Shown here: in pieces, positions 56,713 to 60,941 of the stretch
Numbering within the stretch: position 1 is the first letter of the stretch
How the letters are laid out: each line of letters opens with the position of its first letter
Assembly: GCA_012728655.1 (NCBI GenBank)
Contig: JAAYEQ010000018.1
Location: forward strand, 1-60,941
Direction: 5' to 3'
Length of the DNA: 60,941 nt
From: Syntrophomonadaceae bacterium
Lineage (GTDB): Bacteria > Bacillota > Syntrophomonadia > Syntrophomonadales > DTU052
Made by a program: the position numbers and the translations under genes
Notes under the pieces: generated by a model
What the model saw: only the letters and a program-made list of their open reading frames with translations
Told to the model about the DNA's origin: nothing
Databases searched by the model: none

Positions 56713-57633
56713 TTACAACATTTCTTTCAACACGCGCAGGAAATTGCCTGCGAGTATTTTTTCAATCTGGACCGTATTCAATCCATGCTTCTCCAGTGCT
56801 GCCGGCAGCAAGGGGTAGGCACCGACATCACTTATCACCGTGATTTCGGTCCCGTCGAAATCCGATCCCAGAGCAACGTGATCCGCTCCCATTACCCTGA
56901 TCATATAACATATATGCTCTGCCAGAATCTCCAGTGATGCATCGCGATCGGCCACGAATTCGGGGACAAAGGTCACCCCGACTATGCCCCCGTTCTCGGC
57001 TACGGCCAGCAACTGTTCGTCGCTCAGGTTGCGCGGGTGGGGGCATATAGCCGCCGCATTGGCATGGCTTACCACCACCGGCTTTTTCGTAGTCTGCATG
57101 ACGCTGCGGAAACCTGCGGGCGATATGTGAGCCAGGTCCACCACCATCCCCAGGCGGTTCATTTCGTGGATTACTTCGCGACCCCATTCCGACAATCCCC
57201 CGCCGCCGGCAGCCTCCATTACCCCGTCGGCCAGGAGATTACGGTGATTCCAGGTCAAGCCGACACTCCTGACCCCTAAACGGTAAAGGGTACGAAGGTT
57301 GGAAATCCTGGTGCCGAGAGCCTCGCCCCCTTCAAGGTGCAGCATCAAGCCAACCCGCTCCCGCCCCCAACCTTCCTCCAGATCCTCCTTACTCCTTACC
57401 CGGTAAGCCAGGTTTTCGCAGGCAAGCATCTCCTGTTCAAAGTAGTCAATCTGGAACAGGATGTCCTCCAACGCACGGTTGCTGTCGCGTTCGGAACTGA
57501 ACAACGAGAGAACCTGCAACCCAATCCCGGCCTTCCGTGCTCTCTCCAGGTCAAAATGACCGCTGTTGCTCGCCAGGTGCTCACCCTTGATCGCAATCCG
57601 GGAAATGGTATCGGCATGGGCATCAACAATCAC
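56713..57633 (-). CDS. Membrane dipeptidase-type peptidase, family M19
   Basis: This zinc-dependent dipeptidase of the renal dipeptidase family has 306 residues. VDAHADTISRI is the first metal motif, HLEGGEALG the second, VGLTWNHRN the substrate-pocket motif, VVDLAHISPAG and KPVVVSHANAAA the remaining ligands, and LGSDFDG the final aspartate. There is no signal peptide despite the family name. The GTG start follows AAAGGAGC. It lies between spoVS and the PHP gene, and could cleave dipeptides containing D-residues, which these enzymes tolerate. Confidence 0.9.
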   Translation of the reverse strand: MIVDAHADTISRIAIKGEHLASNSGHFDLERARKAGIGLQVLSLFSSERDSNRALEDILFQIDYFEQEMLACENLAYRVRSKEDLEEGWGRERVGLMLHLEGGEALGTRISNLRTLYRLGVRSVGLTWNHRNLLADGVMEAAGGGGLSEWGREVIHEMNRLGMVVDLAHISPAGFRSVMQTTKKPVVVSHANAAAICPHPRNLSDEQLLAVAENGGIVGVTFVPEFVADRDASLEILAEHICYMIRVMGADHVALGSDFDGTEITVISDVGAYPLLPAALEKHGLNTVQIEKILAGNFLRVLKEML

Positions 57634-57677
57634 TTTTTTGCTCCTTTCAACCTCATTCCTTCCCCTTTAACAATAAA

Positions 57678-57703
57678 GGACCTGCCAAGATCATTGCAGG
57701 TCC
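57678..57703 (-). terminator. Terminator between spoVS and the M19 peptidase
   Basis: GGACCTGC and GCAGGTCC form an eight-base stem; on the minus strand the stem is followed by TTTATTGTT. It lies 44 bases after the spoVS stop. Confidence 0.75.
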
Positions 57704-57747
57704 TGTTATTTTTGTCTGCCAGAGCAACTTTAATACTTTTCCAGGTA

Positions 57748-58008
57748 TTATCTGGGCTCAACGATAAACTTTATGGCCGTCCTTTCCTCACCATCTATCA
57801 CGATATCAGTGAAAGCCGGAATACAGATAAGATCCATTCCACTAGGGGCTACAAATCCACGCGCTATCGCTACTGCTTTAACTGCCTGGTTTATGGCACC
57901 CGCCCCAATGGCTTGAATTTCAGCTGCTCCCTTTTCGCGCAATACACCAGCCAGGGCACCCGCCACCGAATTTGGGCTTGACTTTGCTGAAACCTTTAAT
58001 ACCTCCAT
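57748..58008 (-). CDS. spoVS: Stage V sporulation protein S
   Basis: This 86-residue DNA-binding-like protein of the Alba-related SpoVS family has LKVSAKSSPNSVAGALAGVLREKG, IGAGAINQAVKAVAIARGFV and FIVEPR-type end. In B. subtilis it affects septum and coat assembly in sporulation, under sigma-H control. The order spoVS, ymdB, rny is conserved here. GAGGGGGTC precedes the ATG. Confidence 0.95.
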   Translation of the reverse strand: MEVLKVSAKSSPNSVAGALAGVLREKGAAEIQAIGAGAINQAVKAVAIARGFVAPSGMDLICIPAFTDIVIDGEERTAIKFIVEPR

Positions 58009-58126
58009 TTAATTGACCCCCTCAATAACAGCGTTAAACAAGTTGCTCTTCATCAATATATTCGCAACATTTTTTATAATTCCTGCTTTTCAAACAGCAG
58101 TCCATGATTAATTTACCAATGAATAC

Positions 58127-58912
58127 TTATGCTTCCATATGTTCCTTTATCCGCTTAATGGATACCGGCTTCAGCGAGATCTCATCAATTTCAAGAAGGG
58201 CGGCGTCCAACTGCAATGGACCTGAAGCCACTTCAAAGTGACACGGCCTCTGCGTCAAAAACCTCTCGATAACCTGTTTGGTCTTCACCCCCAGCACGGA
58301 ATGATAGGGACCGGTCATGCCCACGTCGGTTATATAGGCGGTACCTCCCGGAAGTATGGTCTCATCCGCCGTCTGCACATGGGTATGGGTGCCAAAAACC
58401 GCGGTAACTCTGCCATCCAAATACCAGGCCAAAGCCTGCTTTTCCGAAGTAGCCTCCGCATGCAAATCGACCAGGATTAGGTCGGCCTGGTTTTCAATCT
58501 TGTTTATTATGTAATCCATGGTACGGAAAGGACACTCGAGACAGTCCAGGAAAACCCGCCCCGAGATATTGATAACCGCGATTCTGCGCCCGGATGGACC
58601 GGAATATATATGATAGCCCTTGCCGGGACAGTCTTCGGGGTAGTTGGCAGGTCGCAGGAGCCGGTATTCCGTATCTATAAAATTGAAAATATCCCGATTA
58701 TCCCACACATGATTGCCCATGGTAATCACATCTATCCCCAGGCGCAGCAATTCATCGGCAACATCCCGGGTGATGCCCCGACCGCCGGCAGCATTTTCAC
58801 CATTGGCCATCACAAAATCAACCTTATGCTCTCGTGTTATCTGTGGCAGCAGGGCGGCAGCAGCCTTTCTTCCCGGCCTGCCGACGATATCGCCGATCAT
58901 CAGAATTCTCAT
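58127..58912 (-). CDS. ymdB: YmdB-like metallophosphoesterase (TIGR00282)
   Basis: This dinuclear metallophosphoesterase acts on 2',3'-cyclic nucleotides and influences RNase Y in B. subtilis. The motifs are ILMIGDIVGRPGRKA, NGENAAGGRGI, MGNHVWDNRDI, LVDLHAEATSEK and FGTHTHVQTADE. Two consecutive ATGs follow GGAGGTAGG; the second gives the best spacing. It is encoded directly downstream of rny, as in Bacilli. Its length of 261 residues is typical. Confidence 0.93.
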   Translation of the reverse strand: MRILMIGDIVGRPGRKAAAALLPQITREHKVDFVMANGENAAGGRGITRDVADELLRLGIDVITMGNHVWDNRDIFNFIDTEYRLLRPANYPEDCPGKGYHIYSGPSGRRIAVINISGRVFLDCLECPFRTMDYIINKIENQADLILVDLHAEATSEKQALAWYLDGRVTAVFGTHTHVQTADETILPGGTAYITDVGMTGPYHSVLGVKTKQVIERFLTQRPCHFEVASGPLQLDAALLEIDEISLKPVSIKRIKEHMEA

Positions 58913-59013
58913 CATCCTACCTCCAAACGTACTCCGTGCTACCATCCATTATTGCCCGACGGTGGTCATATTACCATATATGCGGCTGCCGGCGTCATGT
59001 TATCTGACGAATT

Positions 59014-59049
59014 AAGACTAAGGACCTCACTAATGAGGTCCTTAGTCTT
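59014..59049 (-). terminator. Strong terminator after rny
   Basis: AAGACTAAGGACCTCA and TGAGGTCCTTAGTCTT form a perfect 16-base stem with a four-base loop, nine bases after the rny stop. Confidence 0.88.
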
Positions 59050-59057
59050 CTTCTCGG

Positions 59058-60593
59058 TTATTTTGCATGTTCGACGGCCCGTGTTTCCCTTATAACCACT
59101 ACCCGAATCTGTCCGGGGTAGTCCATTTCCTGTTCAATCATTTTGGCTACATCACGTGCCAGGGTTATTGAGCCCAGATCATCGACCGCCTCCGGCTTGA
59201 CAATGATCCTGATTTCTCGACCCGCCTGGATGGCATAAGATCTTTCAACCCCGTTAAAGGAATCCGCCAGTTCCTCCAGCTTTTCCAGCCTCTTAATATA
59301 GGCCTCCAGGGTTTCTCGCCTGGCTCCCGGTCTGGATGCGGAGATGGCGTCCGCTGCTTGAACCAATACCGCTTCTACGCTCTGGGGTTCTATATCGCCA
59401 TGATGTGCCGCGATTGCGTGTACGACATCCTTGTTTTCCCGATATTTCTTGGCCAACTCCATGCCGATTTCAACATGGGGGCCGCTCATCTCATGATCAA
59501 CCGCTTTACCGATATCGTGCAGCAGTCCTGCGCGTTTGGCGAGCGGTACGTCGCAATCCAGTTCCGCCGCCATGATCCCCGCTAAGTGCGCTACCTCAAT
59601 TGAATGTCGCAAAACGTTTTGTCCATAACTGGTACGGTATTTGAGCCTGCCCAAGAGTTTGATAAGCTCGGGGTGGAGGCCGTGAACTCCGACTTCAAAT
59701 GCCGCCTGTTCACCCACCTCACGGATATGCTGATCAATCTCCTTCTGGGCTTTTTCCACGATTTCCTCAATTCGGGCCGGATGGATCCTGCCGTCGGCAA
59801 TCAGTTTTTCCAGTGCCACTCTCGCCACTTCTCTCCTGATCGGATCGAAGGATGAGAGTATCACCGCCTCGGGTGTGTCATCTATTATCAGATCCACCCC
59901 GGTGAGGTTTTCAAAGGTTCTTATGTTTCTTCCCTCACGCCCGATGATACGACCTTTCATTTCGTCATTGGGCAGTGCTACCACGGAAACGGTGGTTTCT
60001 GCGACCACATCCGCGGCACACTTTTGGATAGCCAGCGATACTATATCGCGGGCCCGCTTTGCTGCTTCTTCCTTGGCCTCGCTCTCAATGGTTCTGATCA
60101 GCAGGGCCATTTCCTGACGAATCTGTTGTTCAACATTTTTCAGCAGTTCCTGTTTGGCTTCTTCCGAACTCAGACCGGAGAGCCTCTCCAGTTCCTTAAG
60201 CTGCTGACTTAAAAGCAACTGCAGGTTCTGCTGTAATCTTTCAATTTCCTTTTCCCGGTTGTGCAGCGCCTCCTCCCTCTGTTCAAGAGCATCCAATTTC
60301 TTGTCCAGGGTTTCTTCCTTTTGAATAATCCTTCTCTCGTTGCGATCCAGTTCCCGCCGACGATCCCGAAGCTCTCTTTCGGCTTCCTGACGGGCTCTGT
60401 GGATCTCCTCTTTAGCTTCCAGCAAAGATTCCTTTTTTTTGGTTTCGGCCGCTTTGACCGCTTCTTCCAGAATCCTCTTGGCTTCTTCTTCCGCGGAACC
60501 TATCTTATTTTTGGCAACCAGGTTGCGCAAGACATATCCGGCTGCAACTCCGGCTGCAACTCCTGCCAGTCCAACTACAAACGTTTCAATAAT
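59058..60593 (-). CDS. rny: Ribonuclease Y, probable ATT start
   Basis: This membrane-anchored endoribonuclease initiates mRNA decay. The protein has an N-terminal helix ([18 protein letters not shown]), a long coiled coil rich in Glu/Arg (about residues 30-190), a KH domain ([19 protein letters not shown]) and an HD domain with [11 protein letters not shown] normal start is missing: TTG at 60530 would remove the membrane helix. The frame stays open to ATT ATT (60593-60588), preceded by AGGAGGTGA. An ATG at 60597 with ideal spacing is one base out of frame and opens only a three-codon frame. The usual family length of about 510-520 residues is reached only with the ATT start. Confidence 0.92.
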   Translation of the reverse strand: MIETFVVGLAGVAAGVAAGYVLRNLVAKNKIGSAEEEAKRILEEAVKAAETKKKESLLEAKEEIHRARQEAERELRDRRRELDRNERRIIQKEETLDKKLDALEQREEALHNREKEIERLQQNLQLLLSQQLKELERLSGLSSEEAKQELLKNVEQQIRQEMALLIRTIESEAKEEAAKRARDIVSLAIQKCAADVVAETTVSVVALPNDEMKGRIIGREGRNIRTFENLTGVDLIIDDTPEAVILSSFDPIRREVARVALEKLIADGRIHPARIEEIVEKAQKEIDQHIREVGEQAAFEVGVHGLHPELIKLLGRLKYRTSYGQNVLRHSIEVAHLAGIMAAELDCDVPLAKRAGLLHDIGKAVDHEMSGPHVEIGMELAKKYRENKDVVHAIAAHHGDIEPQSVEAVLVQAADAISASRPGARRETLEAYIKRLEKLEELADSFNGVERSYAIQAGREIRIIVKPEAVDDLGSITLARDVAKMIEQEMDYPGQIRVVVIRETRAVEHAK

Positions 60594-60656
60594 TCATAAT
60601 CACCTCCTGTTTCCGGTTGATACAACAATGCAGAATTAGACCTGGGCATAAAATAA

Positions 60657-60676
60657 AACCGAGCCAAAACTCGGTT
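60657..60676 (-). terminator. Terminator upstream of rny
   Basis: AACCGAG and CTCGGTT pair around a six-base loop. On the minus strand the stem is followed by TTATTTTATG. It would terminate a gene lying to the right that has been displaced or lost from this window (recA precedes rny in Bacillus). Confidence 0.6.
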
Positions 60677-60861
60677 GGTATAAGAAGTCGTTCACCTGGT
60701 TTTAAATACCTTATGCTCTTTAAAATCGGGTGAATTCCTTCTTTCTCTAATAGAATTGTATTCCCTTAAAAGTTTGGTGTCAAGTTTTTACTCCTCATCC
60801 TGCGTAGAACGACCAGAGTTTCGTTCACAGCACTTTATTCGGTTAAAAAGAGCATTGAAAA

Positions 60862-60941
60862 GGGTGGGTATCCCTAAGGTATTATGGTTATGGCAACAAA
60901 CCAAACCTGAAGGGAGTGTACCCACCCAATGACATTATACA
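60862..60941 (+). mobile_element. Inverted-repeat hairpin and start of an unidentified reading frame, possible mobile element
   Basis: GGGTGGGTA (60862-60870) and TACCCACCC (60919-60927) are perfect inverted repeats on either side of 48 bases. GAAGGGAG followed by GTG (60916) or ATG (60929) may begin a protein that runs off the window. Position at the edge and lack of relation to the core gene order suggest an insertion sequence, but no transposase motif is visible. Confidence 0.3.

Noticed and set aside
60541-60578. Tandem 12-base repeat GGCTGCAACTCC as a regulatory or unstable repeat
   Set aside because: It encodes the Gly/Ala/Val membrane helix of RNase Y and is explained by the protein sequence.

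Overview
The window reads as a stretch of a spore-forming anaerobic Firmicute of the Clostridia type. Sporulation genes are present (an alpha/beta-type SASP, SpoVS, a SpoVK-like AAA protein, YheC/YheD ATP-grasp proteins), together with Hfq, RNase Y, a type I glutamine synthetase and acyl-CoA genes (3-hydroxyacyl-CoA dehydrogenase, thiolase-like/OB-fold pair). A syntrophic fatty-acid oxidiser such as a Syntrophomonas relative would fit, but this is inference from gene content. No rRNA, CRISPR array or prophage was seen. Both ends look like repeat sequence: the left edge resembles the outer end of an IS21-type element and the right edge is an inverted-repeat-flanked start of an unidentified reading frame. 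The window may therefore be a contig bounded by mobile elements.

Left accessory part (about 0.7-31 kb). Two secreted M14-like zinc hydrolases face a tight four-gene operon of three YheC/YheD ATP-grasp ligases plus one amidoligase of the phage phiEco32 type, all joined by 4-base overlaps. This is a plausible peptide or amide-bond forming system, perhaps for the spore. Next come DUF503, an OB-fold/thiolase-like pair, YchF, a PH-domain membrane protein, 3-hydroxyacyl-CoA dehydrogenase, phosphofructokinase, an HtrA protease and a two-component system. Then follow DUF523, a PP-loop thiolase, two metallo-beta-lactamase paralogues around a GDSL hydrolase, a large UPF0182 membrane protein, D-Ala-D-Ala ligase, a PHP phosphoesterase, tRNA-Trp, an amidase and a TtcA-like protein.

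Core part (about 31-60.6 kb). The order lexA, glnA, ynbB-like, hflX, spoVK-like, hfq, miaA, mutL, mutS, ymcA-like, miaB ... spoVS, ymdB-like, rny closely follows the Bacillus subtilis order around mutS/hfq/glnA. It is interrupted by a histone-deacetylase-like gene and a hydantoinase-like gene between mutL and mutS. A block between miaB and spoVS holds a radical SAM protein, an iron uptake operon (fur-feoB-feoA with a perfect 7-1-7 Fur box), the SASP, a small DUF1858 gene, MgtC, guaB, an NlpC/P60 protein, a second PHP protein and a membrane-dipeptidase-type M19 peptidase.

The most striking item is the small DUF1858 gene at 52279-52494. Its frame is interrupted by a TGA exactly where the family has the second cysteine of its CxxC motif, and a compact hairpin with a G-containing loop lies about 28 bases further on. 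It reads as a selenoprotein. A second unusual theme is that several well-conserved genes (3-hydroxyacyl-CoA dehydrogenase, rny, the sensor kinase, the first M14-like hydrolase) have no ATG/GTG/TTG at the place demanded by homology and by the ribosome binding site, and appear to start at ATT or CTG, unless small sequence errors are present.
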